Source of the DNA: Halodurantibacterium daqingensis
GTDB taxonomy: Bacteria > Pseudomonadota > Alphaproteobacteria > Rhodobacterales > Rhodobacteraceae
Reading direction: 5' to 3'
Length of the DNA stretch: 64,000 nt
NCBI RefSeq assembly: GCF_042666235.1
Contig: NZ_JBHTFQ010000002.1
Location: 372,001-436,000, forward strand
The notes beneath the pieces are model-generated. The model worked only from the letters and a program-made list of their open reading frames with translations, did no database searches and was not told the DNA's origin. Of this stretch, positions 15,666 to 23,244 are shown piece by piece; positions within the stretch are counted from its first letter, which is position 1, and each line of letters starts with the position of its first letter. Position numbers and translations under genes: made by a program.

Positions 15666-18530
15666 GTGCCGCGATGGGTGCTGGATGAAACCGCCGCGCG
15701 CTGGGGACGGCGATCGTGGCACGGGCTGATCGGCTATGCCGCGCTCGGGTTCTTCGTGGTCAGCGGCTTTGCAATATTGCTGCTGACCTTCAACAAGATC
15801 GACGAACAGCTTGAGCGGGCACGCGAAGCGCAGTCGGACAACTCCACCTGGGTGATCTCGCAGCTGCAGGTCGATTATCTGAACCTTCTGGTTGCCGCCA
15901 AGACGGCTAATGCCACCGTTGCGGCCGCGCCCGCTGCGGTGGGGCCGGCTCTGGCCGACGTCCGCCAAGCCTATGACATCATGTTCAGCCGGGTCAATCT
16001 GCTGCAGACCAGCCGCGTCGGCGATTTTCTGGATACCGATCCGCGCAACGCGGCGCGGGTAGAGGCCCTGCAGAACCTCGTGGAAGGGTGGATGCCGGCG
16101 ATCGACGGCCCCGACGAGGCGCTGCTCGAGCGCCTGCCGGCGATCGAGGCCGAGCTCGAGGCCGAGGCCGCGAATGTCCGCGAGACGGCGGTGCGCCTGC
16201 TGCAGGCGATCCTCGAACGCGCCGAAGCGCAGCGGGTGGCGGTGCGCGACCAGCTTGGCAGCTTTGCGGTCAGTGCGACGATCCTGTTTCTGCTGCTGTC
16301 CTTTGTCGCGGTCTATCTTGTCCGTCTTTACCGGGCGCTGAACCAGCGCGCGGGCCTGACCGAGCGCATCGCCGCCAACCTGCGCGCCACGATCGACGCG
16401 GCGCTTGATGGTGTGGTGGTCATCGACGACACGGCCCGGGTGCTGGAGTTCAACGGCGTGGCCGAGCGCATCTTCGGCTACAGCCGCGCCGAGGCGCTGG
16501 GGTCCGATCTGGTCCGGGCGCTGGTTTCCGAGGAGGAATACCGGACCCTGCGCGAAGAGCTCAAGACCTACCTTCGCGAAGGGCAGTCGCGGCTGGTGGA
16601 TGGGGCGCGGATGGTCATCACCGCGCGTCGGCGCAACGGCGAGAGCTTCACCGCCGAAGTTGCCCTGACGCGGGCCGCGGGCCTTGGCGGGCAGCCGATC
16701 TTCATCACCTTCGTGCGCGACATCGAGGAGCAGGTGCGTTACGAGGCGTCGCTGCGCGAGGCGCGCAATGCCGCCCTGAAGGGCGAACAGGCCAAGTCGC
16801 GCTTCCTTGCCGTGATGAGCCACGAGATGCGGACGCCCCTGAACGGGCTGATCGCCTCGCTCGAGCTTCTGGAATCGTCTCTCGACGCGGGCGAACACCA
16901 GCGCCGGCTGCTGGACGTGGCGCGCAACTGCTCGCAGATCGCGCTCGAGCAGGTCAACAACGTGCTCGAACTGACACGGCTCGAGGCCACCGACAGCCGT
17001 CCGCCGCTCAGCTCCGTCTTTGCTCCGGCCCAGGTCCTCGACGAGATCGTGGAACAGAACCGGGCCGTGGCCCGATCGCGCGGGAACCGGATCCTGACCG
17101 ATTTTCCACCCGGCATGCCCCTGCATGTCCTGGGTCTGCGCCAGCAGTTCCAGCGCGTCGCCTACAACCTGATCGGCAATGCGGTGAAGTTCACCGAAAA
17201 CGGCAAGGTGGGGGTCTCGCTGAAGGTGATCGACGAAACGGACCATGATGTCGGCCTGCTTCTGGAGGTCTTCGACACCGGCATCGGCATCGCCCCTGAA
17301 AATCTGGACCGCATCTTCAACAATTTCGAAACGCTGGATGCGACCTATGCACGGGCGGCGGCCGGAACCGGGCTGGGGCTCGGGATCGCGCGAATGGCCT
17401 CGGATGCAATGGGCGGAACGATCACGGTCGAAAGCCGGCTTGGGCTGGGCAGCAAGTTCACGCTGGCGGTGCGCTTTCCCCGCGCGGATCCCCCACAAGA
17501 GGCGCCCGCCACCGCCAATGCCACCGCGCCCGCCGCGATTCAGGCTGCGCCTGAGCCGGTCCGCCCGCCGCCGCCCGCCGCCGCGGTCACCGGCCTCAGC
17601 ATCCTCGTTGCCGAGGACAACGAGATCAACCGTTTCGTGCTGCGCGAACTGCTGCTGGCCCGCAACCACCGGATCACCGAGGTTCCCGACGGTCTGGCCG
17701 CGGCCGAACGCGCGCATGCCGAACGGTTCGATCTGATCCTGATGGATATCAGCATGCCGGTGATGGATGGCATCGCCGCGACCGAGCGCATCCTGCAGGG
17801 GGGTGCTTCGCAGGACACGCCGATCATCGGGGTCACGGCCCATGCCTCTCCGGATGAGCTGAGGCGCTTTCTGGCCAATGGCATGAGCGATGTGGTCATC
17901 AAGCCCATCTCGGGCGCGGCGATCGACGGCGCGATCGAACGGGTCATGACCGGTCGGACCGGCACCCCGCCAGGCGAGGGAACCACCGCCCGATCCGGCA
18001 CCGGAACCGCCACGGCCGGGAACCGCAAGGCCGCGGCCGCAGCGGCACGCAAGCGGCGCAGGCCCGCCGGGGCGCGCAGCAATCCGCGGCCGGATTCTGA
18101 TGCCGACAACGCGGCGGAAGCCGCGGCCCGCGTGGTTCTTGCCCTCGCCGCAGACCGGCCCCTTCTGGATGCCGACGTCGCCGAGGAGGCCTGTTCCCTG
18201 CTCGGGGCGGAACGATGGGCCGGCTTCGTGCTGCGCTTCAGCGAGGAAGCAGCGGCCGAATTGCCGCGCCTCCTTGCGCTGTGCGAGGCGGCGGCGCATG
18301 CCGATCTGGCCTCGCGGGCGCATCGTCTTGCCGGATCGGCGGCCATGATCGGCGCGGCCCGGCTGCAAAGCTGCCTTGGCGCGGTCGAGCGTGCAGCCCG
18401 CGACGGCGCCAGCGCCGACCTTCCCGGGCTTCTCGCTGCGACGCAGACGGTTCTTTCCGCCACCACCGACGCGTTGCACCATCAGGGAGACGCCTTGCGC
18501 CGAAACGCCGATCCGCCGGGGCCGGGCTAA
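15666..18530 (+). CDS. Hybrid sensor histidine kinase with receiver and Hpt domains
   Basis: 954 residues. Two membrane segments, at about 21-43 and 199-220, enclose a helical periplasmic loop; a PAS domain follows (about 240-355, VVVIDDTARVLEFNGVAERI). HisKA has His386 in VMSHEMRTPLNG; the ATPase domain has NLIGNAVKFTENG and DTGIGI. The receiver has Asp694 (LILMDISMPVMDG) and the C-terminal Hpt has His886 (AHRLAGSAAM). This is a full ArcB/BarA-like phosphorelay. The start is GTG at 15666 with AAGGGGGC upstream. A basic Ala/Arg linker separates receiver and Hpt. The divergent LuxR-type regulator is the likely output. Confidence 0.9.
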   Translation: MPRWVLDETAARWGRRSWHGLIGYAALGFFVVSGFAILLLTFNKIDEQLERAREAQSDNSTWVISQLQVDYLNLLVAAKTANATVAAAPAAVGPALADVRQAYDIMFSRVNLLQTSRVGDFLDTDPRNAARVEALQNLVEGWMPAIDGPDEALLERLPAIEAELEAEAANVRETAVRLLQAILERAEAQRVAVRDQLGSFAVSATILFLLLSFVAVYLVRLYRALNQRAGLTERIAANLRATIDAALDGVVVIDDTARVLEFNGVAERIFGYSRAEALGSDLVRALVSEEEYRTLREELKTYLREGQSRLVDGARMVITARRRNGESFTAEVALTRAAGLGGQPIFITFVRDIEEQVRYEASLREARNAALKGEQAKSRFLAVMSHEMRTPLNGLIASLELLESSLDAGEHQRRLLDVARNCSQIALEQVNNVLELTRLEATDSRPPLSSVFAPAQVLDEIVEQNRAVARSRGNRILTDFPPGMPLHVLGLRQQFQRVAYNLIGNAVKFTENGKVGVSLKVIDETDHDVGLLLEVFDTGIGIAPENLDRIFNNFETLDATYARAAAGTGLGLGIARMASDAMGGTITVESRLGLGSKFTLAVRFPRADPPQEAPATANATAPAAIQAAPEPVRPPPPAAAVTGLSILVAEDNEINRFVLRELLLARNHRITEVPDGLAAAERAHAERFDLILMDISMPVMDGIAATERILQGGASQDTPIIGVTAHASPDELRRFLANGMSDVVIKPISGAAIDGAIERVMTGRTGTPPGEGTTARSGTGTATAGNRKAAAAAARKRRRPAGARSNPRPDSDADNAAEAAARVVLALAADRPLLDADVAEEACSLLGAERWAGFVLRFSEEAAAELPRLLALCEAAAHADLASRAHRLAGSAAMIGAARLQSCLGAVERAARDGASADLPGLLAATQTVLSATTDALHHQGDALRRNADPPGPG

Positions 18531-18593
18531 ACAGTTCCGGCGCCACGCCGTTACCTGTGGAAAGGGGGCCAGCCCCGGGACCGGAGAGCAGAC

Positions 18594-18968
18594 ATGAGCC
18601 ATATCAACGCCCGCAGCCTTTACCGACGCTCCGAACTTGCCGGGGCAAGCGAACTGTCTGACCCGCATGAGATCATCGGCGTGACGCTGCGCGAGCTGGA
18701 AAAGTCGCTGCGCGTTCTTGCGGCGGCGCGCAGCGCGGGCGGGGTTCTGCCCGAACGCCATCTGACGCGCGCCTTCACGGCGATCTACATCCTGCAAAGC
18801 TCGCTCGATTTCGAACGTGGCGGCGATATCGCAGCGCAGCTGTTCCGGGTCTATGAATACTGCCGCCTGCAGGTGACACGGCTGTTTCGCCGCGAACCCG
18901 AGGCAGAGCTTGCCGTCACCGTGGACACGATCGCCGCGATCCGCGACGCCTGGGATCAGATCGCATGA
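18594..18968 (+). CDS. fliS: Flagellin export chaperone FliS
   Basis: 124 residues, the usual FliS size. The N-terminal ARSLYRRSEL matches the Y-rich FliS start, and LTRAFTAIYILQSSLDFERG followed by DIAAQLFRVYEYCRLQVTRL is the family signature. FliS binds the C-terminus of flagellin in the cytoplasm, prevents premature polymerisation and delivers it to the export gate. It leads three overlapping small genes (ATGA overlaps), so all three are co-expressed. Flagellin itself is not in the window. No sigma-54 or sigma-28 site was found upstream. Confidence 0.88.
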   Translation: MSHINARSLYRRSELAGASELSDPHEIIGVTLRELEKSLRVLAAARSAGGVLPERHLTRAFTAIYILQSSLDFERGGDIAAQLFRVYEYCRLQVTRLFRREPEAELAVTVDTIAAIRDAWDQIA

Positions 18969-19291
18969 CGCCCGACAGCGTTGCGGCGCTTTTCGCCGCC
19001 CTGGCCGCAGCGTCACGCGGGGCTTTTCGCGCCGAGGACGCCGAGGCGCTGGCCCTGACGGAATCACGCCGCCGCGCCCTGATCGCCGAGCTTGCCGGCA
19101 TCGCGCCCGGGCCGCAACGCGACGCGCTGCGTCCGGTGGTGGCGGAAGCAGCGGCGGAACTGGCCCGGGATCAGGCGCAGGCGGATGACCTGCGGAACGG
19201 ATTGTTGCGCCAGCGGCGCAGTGGCGGTCGGGCACGTCGCGCCTATCTGGGGGCCGATGCTGCGACCAGGGGGCCGCAGGTGGCGCCATGA
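18965..19291 (+). CDS. Small helical protein after fliS (possible FliT-like chaperone)
   Basis: 108 residues, almost entirely helical and Ala/Arg-rich (LFAALAAASRGAFRAEDAEA). Its ATG overlaps the fliS stop, so translation is coupled. In many bacteria fliS is followed by fliT, a small helical export chaperone for FliD; position and character suggest the same, but no diagnostic motif is visible. The C-terminus is basic (RQRRSGGRARRAYLG). Confidence 0.6.
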   Translation: MTPDSVAALFAALAAASRGAFRAEDAEALALTESRRRALIAELAGIAPGPQRDALRPVVAEAAAELARDQAQADDLRNGLLRQRRSGGRARRAYLGADAATRGPQVAP

Positions 19292-19596
19292 CCACGCCCC
19301 CGCGTGCCCCCGATCCACCCCGAGAGCCGGAGCCGCAGGGCCCGACGGCACGCCGTGCGCCCTGTGCCCGCTGCCAGTTCATCCGCGGCTTTCTGGTGGC
19401 CGCGGCGCTGCTGCTTCTGGTAATGCTCCTGCGGCCCGGCTTGTTCGCACCGCTCGAGGGGCTGCGTCCGGCGCATGTCGCCGGGGCGATGATGATCGCG
19501 GGCTGCGCCGGCTTCGCCTGGCGCTGGTGGCACTGGCGCCGTTCGCTCTCAGCGGAGCTTGCGCAGCGGTCGGATGCCCGGGACGATCCGCGCTAG
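19288..19596 (+). CDS. Small membrane protein in the fliS operon
   Basis: 102 residues, function unknown. The N-terminus is Pro-rich and cytoplasmic-looking and carries CARC just before the first membrane segment (FLVAAALLLLVMLL); a second segment follows (VAGAMMIAGCAGFAWRW). It overlaps the preceding gene by ATGA and its last 48 bases overlap the 3' end of an oppositely oriented small gene. Membrane insertion next to fliS and fliL suggests a flagellar accessory role (inference from context only). Confidence 0.6.
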   Translation: MTTPPRAPDPPREPEPQGPTARRAPCARCQFIRGFLVAAALLLLVMLLRPGLFAPLEGLRPAHVAGAMMIAGCAGFAWRWWHWRRSLSAELAQRSDARDDPR

Positions 19597-19755
19597 GGCG
19601 CGGCCACCCTCCAGGTAACTGCCCAGGGGCAACTGCTGGCGCCGAAGCGGCGCCCCCGCGCTGTCGCAGTGGGTGATGATGATGTAGGGCTGGCGCCCCG
19701 CGTCGCTTTCGCGCCCCGAGGCGGCAAGGGCGGGTCCGGTCTTGGGCAGGTGCAT
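19549..19755 (-). CDS. 68-residue basic protein with its own sigma-54 promoter
   Basis: Unknown small protein, MHLPKTGPALAASGRESD at the start and a very basic C-terminus (ALARIVPGIRPLRKLR); the middle reads PYIIITHCDSAGAPL. No signal peptide or membrane segment. Support that it is real: AGGAGA five bases before the ATG, and a sigma-54 site 31 bp upstream in the only gap available, between the fliL stop and this start. The 3' end overlaps the convergent membrane-protein gene by 48 bp. It would be expressed with hook/basal-body genes. Confidence 0.5.
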   Translation of the reverse strand: MHLPKTGPALAASGRESDAGRQPYIIITHCDSAGAPLRRQQLPLGSYLEGGRALARIVPGIRPLRKLR

Positions 19756-19785
19756 GTCATTCTCCTGACGCTGATATCCTGCCAA

Positions 19786-19802
19786 AGCAGGATCCGTGCC
19801 AT
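19786..19802 (-). promoter_or_regulatory. Sigma-54 promoter for the 68-residue protein
   Basis: Minus strand reads ATGGCACGGATCCTGCT. Against the -24/-12 consensus YTGGCACG-N4-TTGCW it keeps the GG and GC with 10-bp spacing and differs at the first base and one T of TTGC. It fits between the fliL stop and the small-gene ATG and would give a leader of about 20 bases. Confidence 0.6.
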
Positions 19803-19806
19803 GTGG

Positions 19807-20325
19807 TCAGGTCGCGACAAAGCCGGTCAGGATCACCGCGTGAATCTGCTGGTCAAGCCCGCGCCGGGCAAGCTCTTCGTTGAGGGCGGTGCGGATGATC
19901 TGGGGCAGCGTGCCGCGCAGGGCCTGAAGATCCTGCTCCGGCTGCGCCGAAAGATGGTCCTGCACGGCGCTGACGCTGAAGGGGCGCAGTTCCGCCTCGC
20001 TGTCACGCAAGACCTGTTCCAGAAGCCCCGCCTCGTGTGATGGCAGGCGCAGCTCCATCGCGATCTCGATCCGCAGGAAGGAACCCGCCGCCCGCGTGAC
20101 GGTGATCGCTTCGGGCCAGGCGACATAGACAGCCGGGTGCTGGGCGGGCAGCACCGGTGCGTCAGGCAGATCGACCGCCGGCGCGGGGCGCAGGGCCGCA
20201 AGGCGTTCGGCCGGATCGGGAAGGGCGAGGTGAAGCCCGGCAAATCCCATCGTGACGCCCAGAAGGGCTCCGGTAAAGGCGAGGCTGTTCTGGGTGGCGC
20301 TTGCGACGACCATGGCATTCCCCAT
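19807..20325 (-). CDS. fliL: FliL-like flagellar basal-body protein
   Basis: About 172 residues: a short N-terminus, one membrane segment (SLAFTGALLGVTMGFAGLHL), a Pro/Ala-rich linker and a periplasmic domain ending LPQIIRTALNEELARRGLDQ then IHAVILTGFVAT, which matches the conserved FliL C-terminus. FliL rings surround the MotAB stator and support torque. The start is uncertain: 20325 (MGNAMVVASA) is used, 20313 is the alternative with GGGGA upstream, and the frame runs further upstream without support. motA and motB are not in the window. In R. sphaeroides FliL interacts with MotB and FlgT, and a FlgT-type gene lies 4 kb away. Confidence 0.75.
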   Translation of the reverse strand: MGNAMVVASATQNSLAFTGALLGVTMGFAGLHLALPDPAERLAALRPAPAVDLPDAPVLPAQHPAVYVAWPEAITVTRAAGSFLRIEIAMELRLPSHEAGLLEQVLRDSEAELRPFSVSAVQDHLSAQPEQDLQALRGTLPQIIRTALNEELARRGLDQQIHAVILTGFVAT

Positions 20326-20469
20326 CCTGGCGATATCGGCAGAATACCGGCCCGGGCACGGCAGGTCGATCCGCGGGCGCCGGCGCATCGGGATGGGTGG
20401 CGTTGCAAAGGGATGGGCCATCTCGCGCGGGGCGCGGCGATATGGGAACAGATTTCCGGTCGGCCGGGC

Positions 20470-20496
20470 TAAAACATCTCTTTCCGGTGCCGATAC
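20470..20496 (+). promoter_or_regulatory. Sigma-28 (FliA) promoter
   Basis: TAAAACAT, an 11-bp spacer (20478-20488) and GCCGATAC match the flagellar sigma-28 consensus TAAAGTTT-N11-GCCGATAA with exact spacing, four of four key -35 bases and seven of eight -10 bases. It faces the NHLP-leader-like gene 53 bp downstream. fliA is present in the window. Confidence 0.75.
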
Positions 20497-20549
20497 CGTT
20501 AGCGGGGCCAGAGGCAAGAGGCGGTTCAGCATGTCGGAGGAAGTGACGC

Positions 20550-20945
20550 ATGGCCAGAGGTGACGCGCGCGCGCTCGTGCCTGTTCGGAGCGGCCCGCCT
20601 CCGGCACCGGTGACGCATGACACCACCCCGCCGGGTGCCGAGGTCGAGCTGGTTCAGGGACAGGTCCATCTTGATGACCGCGCCGCCGTGCAGAAATACC
20701 TGCCCGACATTCTGGGACGGGCGCTGGCACGGATCTGGATCGACCCGCAGTTCCTTGCCGATTTCGCCGCCGATCCCAAGCTGACCCTGCGACGCCACGG
20801 CGTTCATCTGCCGGACTCGATCTCGATCGAATATACCAAGACGGTGGCCGACCGCCCCAAGATCATCGTCTACGAACAGCATCCCGGCAGCCGGTTCCGG
20901 GTGCGGGTTCTGTATCTGCAACTTGTCATGCTGGCGGGAAAATGA
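20550..20945 (+). CDS. Nitrile-hydratase-alpha/NHLP-leader-like protein in flagellar regulon
   Basis: 131 residues. After a disordered 30-residue start, residues about 50-105 (ILGRALARIWIDPQFLADFA, ADPKLTLRRHGVHLPDSISI) resemble the alpha-subunit-like domain shared by nitrile hydratases and NHLP-type RiPP leader peptides: a helix ending in D-P-x-F, a second helix ADPKxxLxxxGxxLP, then a beta strand. The Cys cluster of nitrile hydratase and the Gly-Gly leader cleavage site are absent, and no RiPP-modifying enzyme is nearby. A sigma-28 site lies upstream and the stop overlaps the Sel1 gene start. Function is unknown; a late flagellar accessory is inferred. Confidence 0.65.
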   Translation: MARGDARALVPVRSGPPPAPVTHDTTPPGAEVELVQGQVHLDDRAAVQKYLPDILGRALARIWIDPQFLADFAADPKLTLRRHGVHLPDSISIEYTKTVADRPKIIVYEQHPGSRFRVRVLYLQLVMLAGK

Positions 20946-21640
20946 GCGGCCTGCATGCCTTGCGGCGGGTGCTGCTGCCGGTCGCGCTGTTGTCGACAGC
21001 CGGGGCCGCCGGCGCGGGGCCGGGAGGAGCGCTTGCGCCCGGGGCCGGGGGCCTCGGCACCGACCCGTTCATCCACGCCGCAGCGGCGTTCGAGGCGCGC
21101 GATTATCCTGCCGCGCTTGCGGGCTTTGAACAGGTTGCACGGGCAGGGGATGCGGAAGCGCAATATCTGCTGGCCTTGATGCATTGGGCCGGCAAGGGCG
21201 TGCCGCGCAACTTCCGGCAGGCGCTTTACTGGGCCCGGCACGCGCAGGTCTCGGGCTATCCGGAGGCCGAAGCGCTGGTGCGCAGGCTGATGCCGGTTGT
21301 CCCGCCCGATGTTCAGGCCGAGCTGGGCCTGGCGCTTGCTGCGGATATCGGGGGGCGGGCCAGGGCGGGCGAACGTGCGGCGATCATGCCCTACGGGCGG
21401 GTGCTGGCCGAGGTTCTTGTCGAGCCTGATCTTGAGGCTGCCTATGTCTGGTTCTCGATCGCCCATGCGCTTGATCTCCCGGGCAGTGCCACGGCGCTTG
21501 CACGCATCGGCGCGCAGCTGGCGCCCGATACGCTTCTGGCGGCTCAGGACCAGGCGGTGCAGATCTACGCAGCCGCACCCTTCCGGAACCCCGCGGAGCC
21601 CCTGGCGCCGGCCGGGGACGGGTTCATGACCGACGACTAG
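20942..21640 (+). CDS. Exported Sel1-repeat protein
   Basis: 232 residues. A signal peptide (VLLPVALLSTAGAAGA) precedes Sel1/TPR-like repeats: AAFEARDYPAALAGFEQVA, GDAEAQYLLALMHWAGKGVP with NFRQALYWARHAQVSGYP, and a later ADLEAAYVWFSIA-like copy (PDLEAAYVWFSIAHALDLPG). Such repeats form helical scaffolds for protein binding, here in the periplasm. The ATG overlaps the stop of the NHLP-leader-like gene, so both are transcribed from the sigma-28 site. A flagellar or surface role is inferred from that promoter. Confidence 0.75.
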   Translation: MSGLHALRRVLLPVALLSTAGAAGAGPGGALAPGAGGLGTDPFIHAAAAFEARDYPAALAGFEQVARAGDAEAQYLLALMHWAGKGVPRNFRQALYWARHAQVSGYPEAEALVRRLMPVVPPDVQAELGLALAADIGGRARAGERAAIMPYGRVLAEVLVEPDLEAAYVWFSIAHALDLPGSATALARIGAQLAPDTLLAAQDQAVQIYAAAPFRNPAEPLAPAGDGFMTDD

Positions 21641-21669
21641 GCGCCGCCAGAGGTGGATGGACGTGATGT

Positions 21670-21960
21670 CTATGAAGCCAGAAAGCTTTCGGCGGTGTTG
21701 ACGTAACGGGTCGCGACCCGGCGCGCGTTCCCGAGCGTGTCGAAACCGCGCGCCACCAGCTTGCGCAACGACTGGAGTGAATGATCCCCCCGACCCGTAT
21801 CTTGTGTGATCTGCGCGCCGGAATCGGGGCGAGCACATCCGGCGCCTCCGTCCTGTTCCGAATGCTGTCAGCGTCAAAGCCCCTTTTGGCAACACGGCCT
21901 TGGCCAAGGCGCGCTATTGCCGCTCGTGTGGGGAAGGCGGCCTTCGCATGATCCTGTTGC
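21670..21960 (-). pseudogene. IS5-family transposase remnant
   Basis: Broken reading frames on the minus strand keep two recognisable transposase pieces. The 5' piece reads RVAKRGFDADSIRN then APIPARRSHKI, like the catalytic-domain segment KGYDAD...IPGRK of IS5-group enzymes. A shifted frame gives RRVATRYVNTAESFLAS and a stop at 21670, the typical IS5-group C-terminus. The intervening residues are missing and the N-terminal half is not recognisable. It fills most of the 524-bp gap between the Sel1 gene and the flgN-side operon; the rest (to 22164) holds nothing recognised. Confidence 0.7.
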
Positions 21961-22164
21961 TGGCCTGCGGTGCCCCTGGCGTTCTGGCGCGCGTTGCGCA
22001 GGAGAGATCCGGTGTCGCGGGGCCTCCGGCGGCCCTCGTCAGGGGCCGCAACAGCGCCCGGTGCAGGCGCCCGAGGATCATCGGGCAACTTGTGCGGGTG
22101 TCGGGCGCTGCGGAAGGCCGCTGGGGACGCCGCTGCGATCAGGCGCCCTTCGGGCCGGACCCGG

Positions 22165-22656
22165 TCAGTTCGGCTGTGCCACGCCACCGTCGATCCGGCG
22201 CGGGCGGTGCCCCAGGGTGATGATCTCGATCTCGCTGCGCATCAGGCCGGTTTCACGGGCGATGGCCGCGGCGTCGAGGCCGCTGCGCGCCAGTTCGATC
22301 GCGCGGCCAAGCGCACGCTCGTCGTCCTGACCGCTCAGATGGGTCTGGATTGTCTCGATCTCGCGGCACAGGGCGTGAAGTGCGGCTTCCTGGGCAGCGG
22401 TCCCGCTGGCCGCACGCGCCTGAAGCGCATCGATCCGCAGCCGCAGCGCAAGGATTTCCGCGCCCTGCTGTTCGCTGTCGCGCCGCAGCCCGTCCACGGT
22501 TCCCGAAAGGCGGGCAAGCTGATCCGACTGCAGGCGCAATGCCGAGGCCAGATGGCGCGCGGCCAGCCACAGGCCGATCGCAAACAGCGCAAGCGCGCCC
22601 AGCGGCACTGCCTGCGACACAAGCGCGGCAAGGATCTGGGACGAAAGGACAGTCAT
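22165..22656 (-). CDS. Membrane-anchored coiled-coil protein after flgN
   Basis: 163 residues: one N-terminal membrane segment (VPLGALALFAIGLWLAARHL), a long helical, probably coiled-coil stretch, and a C-terminal helix-turn-helix-like motif SGLDAAAIARETGLMRSEIE. This plan resembles DUF2802/DUF6115-type proteins found in flagellar clusters; exact family not certain. Its ATG shares a base with the preceding stop (TGATG), so it is the last gene of the flgP-flgT-flgA-flgM-flgN operon. A TTG three bases upstream is an alternative start. Confidence 0.65.
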   Translation of the reverse strand: MTVLSSQILAALVSQAVPLGALALFAIGLWLAARHLASALRLQSDQLARLSGTVDGLRRDSEQQGAEILALRLRIDALQARAASGTAAQEAALHALCREIETIQTHLSGQDDERALGRAIELARSGLDAAAIARETGLMRSEIEIITLGHRPRRIDGGVAQPN

Positions 22657-22898
22657 CAAGGCATTTCTCCGGCGCGGCTGCGAACGTGCTGCTCCAGCTC
22701 TTGCAAGTCCCGCGCCAGGTCCTCGATCCGCCCCGGATCCAGATGCGGCGAGGCAAGCGCCGCCGGCAGATCCTCGGCGATCCGGTCCAGCAAGGCGGTG
22801 GCAAGCGCCTGCAACGCATCGGGCGCGTCAAGGGCGGCGCGTGCCTCGGCGACATGGGCCGCAATTCCGGCAAGCGGGTCGTGGGCGCCGTCGGTCAT
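22656..22898 (-). CDS. FlgN-position small helical protein
   Basis: 80 residues, all helical (AAHVAEARAALDAPDALQAL; RIEDLARDLQELEQHV). It follows flgM directly, the usual place of flgN, the export chaperone for hook-associated proteins FlgK and FlgL, but it is shorter than typical FlgN (about 140) and lacks clear motifs. The start used is the ATG at 22898 with GAGG six bases upstream; a GTG at 22908-22910 overlapping the flgM stop is possible. Confidence 0.6.
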   Translation of the reverse strand: MTDGAHDPLAGIAAHVAEARAALDAPDALQALATALLDRIAEDLPAALASPHLDPGRIEDLARDLQELEQHVRSRAGEMP

Positions 22899-22906
22899 GC
22901 CCGGCC

Positions 22907-23209
22907 TCACGAGGTCATGTCGAGAAAGCTTTCCATCAACCGCTCGGTGATGCGGTCAAGGTCGAGCGGGTAGTTGCCCGCCGCGATCGCCTCGCGGATG
23001 CGCGATACCGCCTCGAGATCGACGGGCGGGTCGCGCGGGATCTGCGCGAGGCTCTGGCGCGGAGCGAAGGGGCTCATTTCCACGGTATCCGTGGCGGTAA
23101 CCGCAGCCGGCCCTGCCGGCGGCAGCGTTTGCTCTGGCACCCGCAGGACATCTTCCTGGGCGCGGGGGGTCCGGATCGTCTGAACCCCAGACAGTAGCGG
23201 ATCAACCAT
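22907..23209 (-). CDS. flgM: Anti-sigma-28 factor FlgM
   Basis: 100 residues. The disordered N-terminal half precedes the conserved sigma-binding region VDLEAVSRIREAIAAGNYP then LDRITERLMESFLDM, the FlgM signature. FlgM binds FliA until the hook is complete and is then exported through the flagellum, releasing FliA for late genes. AAGGAG lies upstream of the ATG. fliA is encoded 7 kb away. A -10-like GCCGATAA for FliA itself lies about 70 bp upstream, inside flgA. Confidence 0.92.
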   Translation of the reverse strand: MVDPLLSGVQTIRTPRAQEDVLRVPEQTLPPAGPAAVTATDTVEMSPFAPRQSLAQIPRDPPVDLEAVSRIREAIAAGNYPLDLDRITERLMESFLDMTS

Positions 23210-23244
23210 GACAATTCTCCTTCGCAGCCGACAACGACAGGGAT

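Noticed and set aside
15360..19382. A 1340-codon minus-strand frame opposite the hybrid kinase
   Set aside because: Antisense shadow; the plus strand has clear kinase, receiver and FliS motifs.
20333..20343. GCCGATAT on the minus strand before fliL as a sigma-28 promoter
   Set aside because: No TAAA-like -35 at the right distance, and it nearly touches the start codon.
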